NCBI GenBank assembly: GCA_023458055.1
Contig: JAEXAW010000004.1
Location: 1-25,291, forward strand
DNA from: Pseudomonadota bacterium
GTDB lineage: Bacteria > Pseudomonadota > Alphaproteobacteria > Sphingomonadales > Sphingomonadaceae
Direction: 5' to 3'
Length of the DNA: 25,291 nt
Both the position numbers and the translations under genes were made by a program. Below, in pieces: positions 1 to 11,800 of the stretch (its first letter is position 1; each line of letters begins with the position of its first letter). A model generated the notes under the pieces. The model did no database searches and had not been told where the DNA came from. It saw nothing but the letters and a program-made list of their open reading frames with translations.

Positions 1-2850
1 AGACGAATGTGTCGTCGCCCTCGCCATATCCGTTGGTGATACTATCGTTGCCGAGACCACCGATGATCCTATCCGCACCACCACGTGCATCAATCACATC
101 ATCTCCAGCACCACCTAAAATCGTCTCGCTAGCACCAGTGCCATTGATAGTTTCACCATTGGCTGTACCGCTGATGACATTAACTGCGGGCGGGGTGGTG
201 AGTATGCCGGTGCGGTAGCGAAGGTCATCGTGCGACCATATGGTTCCGTCATTGAATCGTATCTGCTCAATCAAATAGTTGCCATTAGAGAGCACATTTC
301 GTAGCGTAATCTGGTCACCATTGGAGCCGATGGTCAATATGAAATCCGTTGCGGTCTTTAGCACTGTCACATCGCTTGTGGTGATCCCTGCACCCAGCCA
401 CACAATATCAAATCCGCCGCCATTCCCGGACCAATAGTCTTCGACTGTGTCGTGGCCATCACCTATATTGAATATATAATTGTCATTTTCGCTGCCCCCT
501 TGAAGCAAGTCATCACCTGCTCCACCTTCGAGCCGGTCGTTTCCCGCTTGACCACGCAACGTGTCGTCGCCTGATCCGCCGAGCAACACGTCATCTTCCG
601 CGCTGGCCTGTAGAATATCGTTACCACCACCGCCGAAAATGGTATCGCGGGTGTAATAGCCGCCGTAGAGCGTGTCCGCATTTGCCGTAGGATTGAGCGA
701 ACGTTGCACCATTTCGCTCGCCGACCAGCGCGTGCCATCGGCAAACTGGACGCGCTCAATGTGATTGTTGCCGGAAAGCAACGTGTTGCGAAGCGTGATA
801 CGATCACCGTTACTACCGATTAGCAGAATTAAATCGTTGGCCGTCTGTTGAACCGTTACATCGGACGCATTAATTCCCGCGCCGAGCAGGACAGTGTCGA
901 AACCGCCCCCATCGCCCGACCAAATATCTTCAATCGTGTCCTGACCGTCACCTAGGTTGAACAGATAATAGTCATCCCCGCTGCCTCCATGTAGGAGATC
1001 GTTGCCAGTGCCTCCTTCGAGCCGATCATTGCCTGCGCGAGCACGCAAAGTATCATCTCCCGCACCACCGGTCACGAGATCGTCGATAACACTTCCATAA
1101 AAAATGTCGTTGCCAGCATTTAGCAACATCGAACGACGAAGAAGCTCTCGGTCGGTCCATTTGGTCCCGTCTTCAAAGCGGACTTCTTCGATATGATTCC
1201 AGGCATCGTAGAGCGAATAACGCAATGTTATCCGGTCTCCGCCAGAACCTACGAACAAGACAATATCGGTTGCAGTTTGTTGGACCGTTACATCAGCGGG
1301 CGATATTCCTGCTCCAAATTTGACAACATCAAAGCCGTATCCGCCGTCCCAATAATCTTCGATGGTATCTTGGCCATCGCCTAGGTTGAACACATACGTA
1401 TCGTCATTGGCACCGCCATGCAGAAGATCGTTACCAACGCCGCCAATCAATAGATCATTACCGGATTGCCCCCTCAAAGTATCATTGCCGGCGGCACCGT
1501 ATATTTTGTCGTTACCGCCTCCTCCGTGGATGACGTTATCGCGGAAGTTTCCGAAGAAGATGTTATCTCCGCCATTGTTGGCATAAGCTCTGTCGAGCAA
1601 TGTGGCAGCGCTCCACGTTGCATCGGGGAAGATGATTTGCTCGATTTCATGGGCTTCATCGACAAGAACGTCGAGAAGTGTGATCCGTTCGGCGCGGTTG
1701 GTGAACGAGATCACCAAGCTGCGACCGTCTGGGGTAAAGTTGACAGCTGCAATCGCAGCCGTCAGTCCTGCACCGAACACAATGCGATCGTTGCCCCCGC
1801 CCAATTCATCGGAGGGCGTCCATTGATCGCCGACAATTCCATCATTGATGATGTCGGAGCCATCGCCTGCATGGATATAATATTCGTCATTACCAAGGCC
1901 GCCCCGCAGATGGTCGTTGCCGCTGCCGCCGGTAATCTTGTCCGCGCCTTCGCGTCCGAAAATTTCATCATTGCCCGCATTGCCTACGAGCGTATCGCCT
2001 TCAGAATTGCTGCCGTAGATAAGGTCATCTTGGTTCGTCGCAAAGCCAGCAAATACCAAGTTCTGGAACTGTTGCCGCGACAGCGTCGTGCCATCGGCGA
2101 AACGGATCTGGTTGAGCATCCCTTCACCGCGCGCAATGAGCTGCTCACTGATATCAATGGCACCTGCATGGCCGGGTATCGCGACACGGATGCCGTCATA
2201 CATATTGGGGCCGTCAGGATAGGACAATATGTATGAGAATTGAAGGTCGGCAAGTGTAATGCCGGGGCCGAATTCGAGAATATCAATCCCGTCTGCAGAT
2301 GCAGCATCACCCATATGGCTGCTACTGTAAATGGTATCGACGCCATCTCCTATGTTCCAAACATAGGTATCGTTTCCTTCATCTTCATAATAGCCATCAT
2401 TGCCTGCGCCGCCGATGATCCGGTCATTGCCGTTTTGGCCTTGCAGAAAATCATTGCCGCCCCGGCCATAGAGAATATCGTTCCCTGTGCCTCCAAGGAT
2501 GCCATCGTCACCATCGCGACCATAGAAAATATTGTCGCCAGCGTTCATCATCAGCGACCGTTGGAACACATCGTCCGCCGTCCAACTGCTTCCATCGGCA
2601 AATTCGATGGCCTCAATCGCCGCATCGGCTTGACCTAGCGCACCGCGCAGTGTGAGCTCATCACCAGCACGGCCATAGGTCAGAATATAATCATTGCCAT
2701 CAGCAGACTGGCGAACGCTCACGGTTGCGGCAGAGATACCCGCTCCGAAACGAACGTGATCAACGCCGCCCGATATTCCATTTCCGCCGCTATCATAGAT
2801 GGTGTCAGCGCCATCACCGATCTCGAAGCGGTAGACGTCGTCGCCAAGCC
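1..2850 (-). repeat. Six tandem RTX/calcium-binding-related modules within the giant gene
   Basis: A recurring unit of about 420-495 bp is read on the minus strand. Each has a motif of the type FNLGDGxDTIED, then a GAGI...DV core, a segment like GDRITLRNxL, a segment like IExxxFxDGTxW, and finally several GGxGxD nonapeptides. The GDG motif lies near 2830, 2360, 1880, 1390, 960 and 465. The three units nearest the left edge are much more alike (shared DVTVQQTA-type cores and GSNGD) than the other three, which suggests recent duplication. The last readable residues start another GDG-like unit, so the array probably continues outside the window. Confidence 0.8.
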
Positions 2851-5800
2851 CACCCGAGATATTGTCATTACCAATACCGGTATAAAAGATATCATCGCCA
2901 TCAGATGCTTCGATCGTATCCCCGAACGCAGACCCGTAAACGATGTCGTTGCCGTTCGTGAGTTGCCTTTCGATGAACAGGCCTGCCAATTGCAAGGGCG
3001 TGCGGGTCGATCCATCACTGAGGATGATGTTTTGGAGCCCTGCCAGATAACGCCCGAGGAAACGGCCAAGAGAGCTGCTAATGCCTGCGGGGCTTGCCGC
3101 GCCTGTCGCTGAAACCTCGTCCGCTACATCCTGAAGATTAATGGTGAGCGTTGCAGCGCGCGTAAGGCCGGTGCTGTCATCAATTGCTTCGACAACCAAC
3201 GTATAGCTTGGGGTTGTTTCAAAGTCGGTCGCGCCGAGCATATAGAGAACGCCATCTGCATCAAGCATCCACGGCCCAGGATTTTGACCGCCGGCCAATC
3301 GCCAGCGCAGGTTGGACCCTTCCGGATCAGCCAACATGATGGAGGCTAGGTTGATCGAATGCCCTTCAGCGTCGGGCACCGGGATATAGGGACCAAGCGC
3401 TACGTTGAGTTCATTGATCGACACCGTTGCGGCGTTGAGTGTGTGCGCTTCATTCACATTGTTGAGCGCGATATTAAGCGTGGTCTCGACGCTCGCGGAC
3501 ACCGGTCCGCTATTGCGGTCGGTAATCGATACACGATAGCTGAACTGGTTCGCCCCCGTATCGAAATCAGTGGTTGCGACCAGCAGGCGCAGTTCGCCTG
3601 TGTCTCTGTCGAGCGAATATTGTCCATCGGCCGACACCGTCAGATAACGACCGTTCATCTGGGTTACCGCAGACCCCACGAAGCGATAGTCGAGCTCACT
3701 CGACGGGCCGTCCGGATCGGTTGCGGTGAGGGTCGCAATCAGCGCTCCCTCACCGAGATTTTCATTGTGATTGGCGGTAAATCCTGCTGCCGATACTTGC
3801 GGCGCGAGATTGATACCCGATGCCGCAATATTGAGCCGGACCGGAACCGCTACCTGATGCCCGTCACCGTCCCGCGCGATGATCGAGAAACTGTCGGCAC
3901 CGTGCGCGCCCCAGTGCGGCGTATAACGCACTTGACCGGTCGCTGCATCAACCAGCTCAAGCGCACCATATCTCGGCATCGTCTCTGGATTGAGGGCATA
4001 AGTCAGCGCAGCGCTGTCATGATCGACTACACCGGTGCCAGCGTTGATGACTGTTCCCGCAAGGGCCGTGACCTGTTGAACCGAGGGTTGGGCAAATTGT
4101 GTGGAATAAACCTGATTGCTTTCGCCATTGGTAACGAAGAAGCGCGATGCGACCGAAGCCGGAGTTGCGCTTTGCTGCCAGACAAAAAGATGGTCGAGCG
4201 CGCCAACCCGGTCTCCGGTGGTCGCGTCATAAATACCGCCCAACGTGGCCGCGTCGGCGACCCTAGATCCTGCGGCCGTTACATACCCAACCACACGATA
4301 CCAGCGGTTGGCTTGGAACCGACCAGCTTGATCAGCAGCGGCAATACGCAAGAACTCCGGGTCATTAGCCGCAGTGCCACTAGCCGCATCTGCGACCAGC
4401 ATATTGTCGCCAGCATTCAGGCCAAACACCAAATCATGTTTGCCGATGTCGGTCAGTCGGAAATAATAGGTGAACGCATAGGATTGCGCACGATCCGCAG
4501 CGATGACGTTAGTAAGCGCTCCGCCGCCGTCAACGTCTGCATCGCTCTGTCCGGCTTCAATGATTGCGACACTGCTATCGTCAGGCCCTGATCCAGCGAT
4601 CCAATGGGTCTCGTCCCAAGCCGCACCCGATTGCCAGTTCGCCGGAATAGCGCTGCCAGAAGGCAGCGACGCCGTATCGGGCCACGCCGAGAGGTCGACA
4701 AGGTTGGTCGAGCCCAGTGTCACTGCATTGCTGAGGACGTTGACCGTCTGCGTCGAAACAGGCGCACGCGGTGCCGCCTTCTCGCCTTCATCCCAAGCCC
4801 TTTCAACCACGGCGTTCAGACTTGCGGGCATCGCTGCAGGTATTTCACCCGCAGCCGTCATTGCAGTGATCATCGCATTAGCATCGGAGGTGCCGAGGAA
4901 CAATGTATGGGTCCCGGTTACGATAGAGGTGATTTGCGATCCTCCAGCGGCAAAATAGCCTTGGACGGTTAGCGTAGTATCCCCGCCGATCACCGAAATC
5001 TTAAGATCATTGCCGTTTCGGGTCAGCCACAATTGCTTGAGGGTGATATCGTCGGCGAACAGCAAACGGTTCGTCCCGTTGCTGTCGACCAACAGATCTT
5101 GGCCGCTGTTCCGATCGAACAGATAGTCATCGTTCCCGGCACCGCCCTTGAGGCTGTCATTGCCGCTGGCGCCATAGATCTTGTCATTGCCATCGCCAGC
5201 TTCGAGAACATCGTCGCCTGCGTCCCCCTGAAGATCATCATCGCCAGCCCCGCCAAACAACTGGTCAACTCCGGTTCCGCCAATCAGCGTATCATTGCCG
5301 TCGCCTGCATCGAGCAGGTCATCGCCTTCGCCCCCGACCAGCAAATCCTTATCCGCGCCGCCAAATAGCTGGTCGTTACCCAGCCCGCCGCTGATATTAT
5401 CCTCGCCTGCATCGCCATGAAGAACGTCGTCACCCGCATCGCCGTCGAGGACATCGTTACCACCATGTCCTTGCAGCGTGTCATTGCCGCCCATGCCAAA
5501 CAAGCGGTTATCGCTGTCATTGCCATGCAGTGTATCTCCTGCAAGGTCGGACCCGACAATATTTTCAACACCGACGAGCGTATCGCCCTCGGCATCGCCG
5601 CCATGCTGCGCGACATTTTCACCCCTGCGTAGATCGACATCTACACCTTGGACCGATCCGGCATAGCGGACCGTGTCGCCCCAGGTGAGGCTACTCCCTT
5701 CACCGGTTGCAGGACTATGCGCGCCGCCATCAATATGGTCGGCGCCTGCACCGCCTTCGATAGTATCGTCGCCATCATCACCATAAAGCTGGTCATCACC

Positions 5801-8800
5801 GCTGCCACCGAACATGACATCGTCGCCTCCAGCTCCGTGGAGCGTGTCATCTGTTGCGGCGCCCGCTACATAATCATCCTCGGTGCCGCCATTGGCGTTA
5901 AGCTTCAATTGCCCAAGATTGATCGCGAGGCCATCAAGCAATTGCAGGGTCTCAACACGACCGCCCAATGTGCTATGATTTTTGATCCGGATCGCAGATG
6001 CGCTGTTATTGCGATAGGTGATCACAAGATCAGCACCATCAAACGCAAAACTCAAATCAGCGAGATAAATGCCTTGGCCCGTCTCGATGCGGTCATCGCC
6101 GCCCTCATGTTCGGGGTCGAGCGCCGTGCGCAGCACCTGTGCACCAATACCGGTCCGCTCAAAGCCCGCGAGCCAGCCATCCTGCGGCCAGTCCGCAACA
6201 TTGGTCGTGTAATTCTTGTCGCGGACACGTAAAATCTCGCGGCTGTAGATCAACTCGCCATTATAGGTGATGGTCAGCAGATGATCATATTTTTTCTTGG
6301 AAAAAAAACCGCCGTGAGAGTCCGTCCGACGCGCCGTAACTATAAACCCGGAATTGACTGTTCCGGCTTCAGTAAGCACTTCTATGGGAGCAAAGGCGCC
6401 TTCTACGATGGTGTCGACACCGCTGTGATCGTTGGTCGAGGCCGCATCCCAAAGATAGATATCATCCCCTGCATAGCCGCGTAGCGTGTCATCGCCCTTT
6501 GCACCGTCAAGGATATTATCACCTTCGTCGCCTTCGAGGATATCAGCCCCGCTGCTGCCGGTGAGATTTTCGATATCGTCATAGCTGTCGCCCGCAGCAT
6601 CACCACTATTGACCCGGGCATTGGTAAGATTGGCACGCACGCCTGCGCTACCCTCGTAAGAGGCTGTGTCGCTACCGCTGCCGCCAACCAGCGTATCGCC
6701 GCCACTGCCACCAATAAGTAGGTCATCACCGCCGCCGCCGTAGAGGACATCGGTGCCGTCCCCGCCTTCAACGCGGTCCGCGCCGCCGCCGCCGTTCAAG
6801 ATATCGTTGCCGCTCAAGCCCTGGATTGTATCAGCGCCGATCCCGCCGGTTATCCAATCTTCCCCGCCTTCAAAATAACCGGACGTTGGGTAGCCACCCA
6901 TTTCCGGATCGTAATAATTGCCTTCGATCCATTGCCCATCGGTTCCAACAAGAGTGTCCGCGCCATCGCTACCCGCAACCATATTGAGCGAAGCAATATT
7001 GAGTATGCCCGTGCTGTAGAAAGCGAGGCGCTCAATAGCGCCGGGAACGGCATACCAATCAGACAGCGTGATCCGGTCAGCTATAGCAGAAGAACTGCTC
7101 CCATCCATCTGACTGTTGCCGATGCACAAAGTCAGGTTATCGCCGTGGCGCTCAAACACGATATCCTGAATAAGAATGCCGGGCGTGAACTCGATCATGT
7201 CACCGGCAGCGCTCGCATCCGCATCGCGGCTCGCTAGAGTGCCCGCTGCAGGCGCCACAAAACGCTTCAGCGTCTGCGACAGGCTGTCATAATCGTAGCG
7301 ACCGATCCACTGGAAATCGGGCTTGTCCCAAGTTCCGAAATTCTTGCGGATGACTGTGCCGGACGGATCTTTGACCTCTCCGGTTGCCACATCATAGCTA
7401 TAGCCATTCTGCCACGAACCGATCTGTGTCCCGTTGGCGCGCCAAATAACGGCCCAACTATCAACGAAGTCGTCAATGACAGTATCCGCCCCGTCGCCGC
7501 GGCTATATTTAATAATATCGTCGCCCGCACCTGTTGCGATATGGTCATCACCTTTGCCGCCGGACAATATGTCATTGTCATCACCGCCATAGATGTCGTC
7601 ATTGCCGCCATCTCCGGTAATCGCATCAGCGCCTTTGCCGCCCATCAGCTCATCATTGCCGAGGCCGCCGAACAGCATGTCCTTACCGGAATCTCCAGCC
7701 AGGAAATCATTACCGGTCGCGCCCGAGCCAACGTCATCCCCTGCCAACAGGAACAGGCGATCATCGCCGTCGCCCCCGTAGACGAAATCATTGCCGAGCG
7801 TGCCGATGAGAACATCATTACCCGACCCACCAATGACGAAGCTCGTGACGTCAGCGATGCGGACTTCATTGCCATCGGCGAAGCGCAGATATTCAACCCG
7901 CTTGAACGGATCAGAAAACCAGTCCTTCACCAACAATTGCGTGCCCGATGCTTCGTTGACCCCCGTGGCGGGGTTTTTCTGCATCACGATCACAAGCAAG
8001 CTGTTGGTATCGATCGGATCGCGCTTGAGCACGATATCGCCCATGTCGATACCCTGACCAAAGCTGATCGCGTCCGCTCCGCCGACGAGAGTGCCGTTCT
8101 TTGTCAGGCCTGGCGTGTTCCGCCCTGTCCAGTCGCGGCTTACGGTCCCTGCTGAAATGCCAAAGAATCGACGTGATATTGCGTCCGCAATATTGGGTGA
8201 TCCGGGAGTCTGAGTGCCTGTCGGTTGTGCGGCCGGCGCATTATTGGCTTGGTCTTCCGCCCTATCTGCACCATCGCCAAGACGCAACAGATATTGGTCG
8301 TCCCCAGCGCCGCCTTTAAGATCATCGCCATTGCCTGCGCCGCCGGAGAGGATATCATCCCCTTCGCCGCCGGTGATGATATCGACGCCATCACCCCCTT
8401 CGAGCCAGTCCGATCCTTCGCGGCCCCGGATAAGGTCATCACCGTCCCCACCATTGACGTAGTTTCCGTCGCCACCGAGCGCAGTCTGATCGAGCGTGCC
8501 AACGTCAATCTGGTCATTGCCATCGCCGCCAAGCAGCCAGTCATCCAGACGACCGCCGTAAAGCGTGTCATTGCCAGCCCCGCCAAAAATGTTATCGCCA
8601 AGGTTTGAGGCATAGATGGTATCATCGCCTTCACCGCCATCGACCGTCGCTGCGACCTCAATATCGAGGCGGCGGCGATCCGCCGTCGAAAACTCGACCG
8701 CTCCGGCAACACCGCTGCGCGAGCGCGAAACCGTGAAGACCGCCTGGCCGCTGGCTTCATCGACAACCACATTGTCGATCCACACCAGCGGCTCGGTGCC

Positions 8801-11800
8801 AACACCATCGACAATTGTGCCGGTGCCTGTCAGCTCGTCAGCACCGTTGGCCAGAAAACCTGCACTTCCGGTCTGCGTCTTGACCTTTAATGAGAAACGC
8901 TCATTGCCCTCTACATGGAGGAATTCTGGCTGGCCATTGCCGGGAATGGCTGCACCAGTGACGGGATTTCCACTCGGAGCTATATAATCCGGGTTAGCGA
9001 CATTATCGGCAATCACTGCCGTGCGCACAAAAAGTTCGGTTTGACCAACGGCAAAGGTCGCGCTTGTAGCTGCGGTCCAGTTTACGCCATCAACGGACAC
9101 TTCAAGGCCGGGCTGGTCTTCTATCCCGAAGTCTTTGCCTTTTCCTTCGGCGCGGCCATCGGCGAGCGTCAGGTCCACGGTGATAGCCGCAGTTGCCGCT
9201 TTGGACAGGCTCAAACGGAACACGATATGTCCGTCTGCCTCATGGGCATAGCTGTTGCCCACCATCAAGGTTGGGGTCGCGGCAGTTCCATCGACGATGG
9301 TCGCACGCGCTTCGCCACCCATAACCGCCATATTAGGCGCCTCGCCGAGTTTACCGATAAATTGCTCAGCCGCTTCGGCGAGGGTATCTGCGGTTAGAGT
9401 AACGGCGACCGCCCTCCGCAAATCCCCAGACGCAAACGATATGCTCTGCGCCAGGGCCGTGAAATCTTCGCCTGTTACCGCAATGTCATTATTAAGATGA
9501 CCGTCAACCGTGTAGCCAATTTGATTGGCCAACGATGCCGAACGGAGATCGATTACGTCATTGGCGGCGCCACCTTCAATGGTCGTCTGCCCAGCAATAT
9601 CTATCGTATCACCCAACACATAATCGCCGATACCGATAAGACGGCTGACTTGACCGCTAGCGGCGTCGTAATCGAAGCCGAATTCAACCGTTCCGGCTTG
9701 CGTTTGCGCCTCACGGAGCAGGAAGCTAAAGCCGCCAAACCAGTCGCTACGGTGGCGCTTGGTAAGGCCCAGCTCAACGGCACGCGCGAGATTAAGGGCG
9801 GTTTCAGCGGCAAATACGCTGTCCGGCTGCGCTGCAACAAGCAAACCGATAACGGCGGAATTTGCCAAATAAGCTGAGTAGGACTGCGCCGCCGATAAAT
9901 TACCCATGATGACGCTGGGATCAAAATTGCGCGGATCATGACCGCCAAGTTCGAATGTTTTATAAAGGGCGCGTTTGGCATAGACATCGCCACCCGCGAT
10001 TTGAAAATCGGGATCGGTCAAGCCTTGATAAACGCCATAACCGATCAGTTTGGCGGCAGCATTTTTATCTTTGCCCGAAAAACGCTGAGTAATAGCGTCA
10101 CGGTCTCGCGTCGAATATGGACGATACACATAATCTTGCTTGCGCATACCGTAGTTGCCCGACTGGACAAGTTGTGGGTTTAAAAGTGTGCCTCCAACGG
10201 TGGCGAGAATGCCGTTAAAGGTTTCTGCAACAGCACGAGCGATGCTCTGTGCCGCATCCTTCGATCCCCCCTTTCTCGCATAGATATTGGAGACAATGAA
10301 TTTCTGCTGCTTTTCGTCCCACTGGGCATCCGCGCCAGATCGTGGTGTGCCACCAAAAACAGAGCCTAGCACTCCCCCCACCAAAAAGCCTACAAACGCG
10401 AAAACGGCCACGGGTAATAAACCTGGTATCATCCCGGCTGTCAGCATCAATTGTGTGCCAGCGGTAACAGCTAATGAAGAACCAACAGCGGCGCCAATTT
10501 GTCCCCCGATGCTTTGGAAAGTCTTTACCTCCTGAGCCAATTTGGTACCTAAGAATGACCCAACAGCCTGCGCAATCATCATAGGATTGACGCCACTGAA
10601 AGCGTTTAAAGCCGCGCCGTCGGCTGCGTATTTAAACCCTCTAGATAAATTGATAATATTGGTTAACGTCTGGCCAATGACAGCTCCCCCAGTCGAATTT
10701 AAGAGCTCACCTACAAATCCCTCAAGATGAAGAGCATTGACCAGCTGCGCCGCAATAAACGTGGAAATTGCGCCAATACCCGCTCCCCGAACGTTTTCCA
10801 CCAACTCTGGAGCAAATTTTCCGAAAGCGTGATTTACTGATTTTTCGACGGAAGCTCCAGATAATATACCATCTATCACATCACCAATATTATCACCGAC
10901 AGTTTGAAAAATCGCGCCACTCAACACGCCGACAAAGGCATTCCCCGACGAAATACGGTAACCTAACTGACTCCCTAAAACTCCCCCAGCATCAGAAAAG
11001 TCTACAGGAATTCCGTTATTTAATAAAATATTATTGGAGATGACATCGGCAGTGCCCTCTCTATACGTCGACAATACGGTCAACTTGCCTTGGCGCAGCG
11101 TTTCTGACGATGGAGGAAGGACATTCCCTTCGCTGTCACTAGCAAGAGAACCATCACTTTTACGCCTATAATTATAGGACACCTCATATAAAATTTCGTA
11201 TTTACCATCCTTCAAAGTATAAAATTTTTCCGATATTATATTACCATTTTCGTCAAACTCTGGAATAGATAATTTATTTGAAGTATTTCTATTTTTTAAA
11301 TCATTGTTTTTACCGTTATATTTGGAAATATACCAATCATATTGATTTCTACCTAACAAATTTTTATCAACAGCCCTCCTTAGAGTTTCAATTATTGCCT
11401 TTTTTACCTCCTCTGCCGAACTTTGTTTTCCCGGCCCCCCTTTAGCATTTAAAACCCTAGTTAGAAGCGCCATTTGCTCGGAAGACGCGTCATCAGGTCG
11501 CTTTGAGTAATCATAATTATTTTTGCCGAATGTTTTCTTAAAACCAAAATGATATTGCGCCGATCCTTCGATGCCAAACGCATATCTCAACATCAAATTC
11601 GATATTAAGGTGGAATACTCTTCATTTCCAACCAGGTTCATCAGCGGATCTATAATATATTTGAACGTCTCCATGCTAAAATTCTTTGACTTGGCCGCGC
11701 CTGTCAAAAAATTTCCTAATCCATTAATGGCAGAATTATAAGGATTTCTATATATATTATTATCAAAAATTGCAGAATGAGCAAGTTCGTGTAAAAATGT

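Noticed and set aside
3359..4591. A 410-codon plus-strand open frame, and many other long plus-strand frames in 1-9900
   Set aside because: They are antisense shadows of the giant RTX gene. The minus frame reads recognisable GGxGxD and cadherin-like repeats with no stop, while the plus frames have no domain and low-complexity composition.
5000..8700. Dense short DNA repeats that could suggest a CRISPR or satellite array
   Set aside because: The repeats keep a 27-bp codon phase and translate to GGxGxDxxx nonapeptides; there are no constant repeats with unique spacers.
11777..11791. Serralysin (M10) protease assignment for the HELAH motif
   Set aside because: The extended HExxHxxGxxH motif is absent; the residues after HELAH are SAIFDNN.
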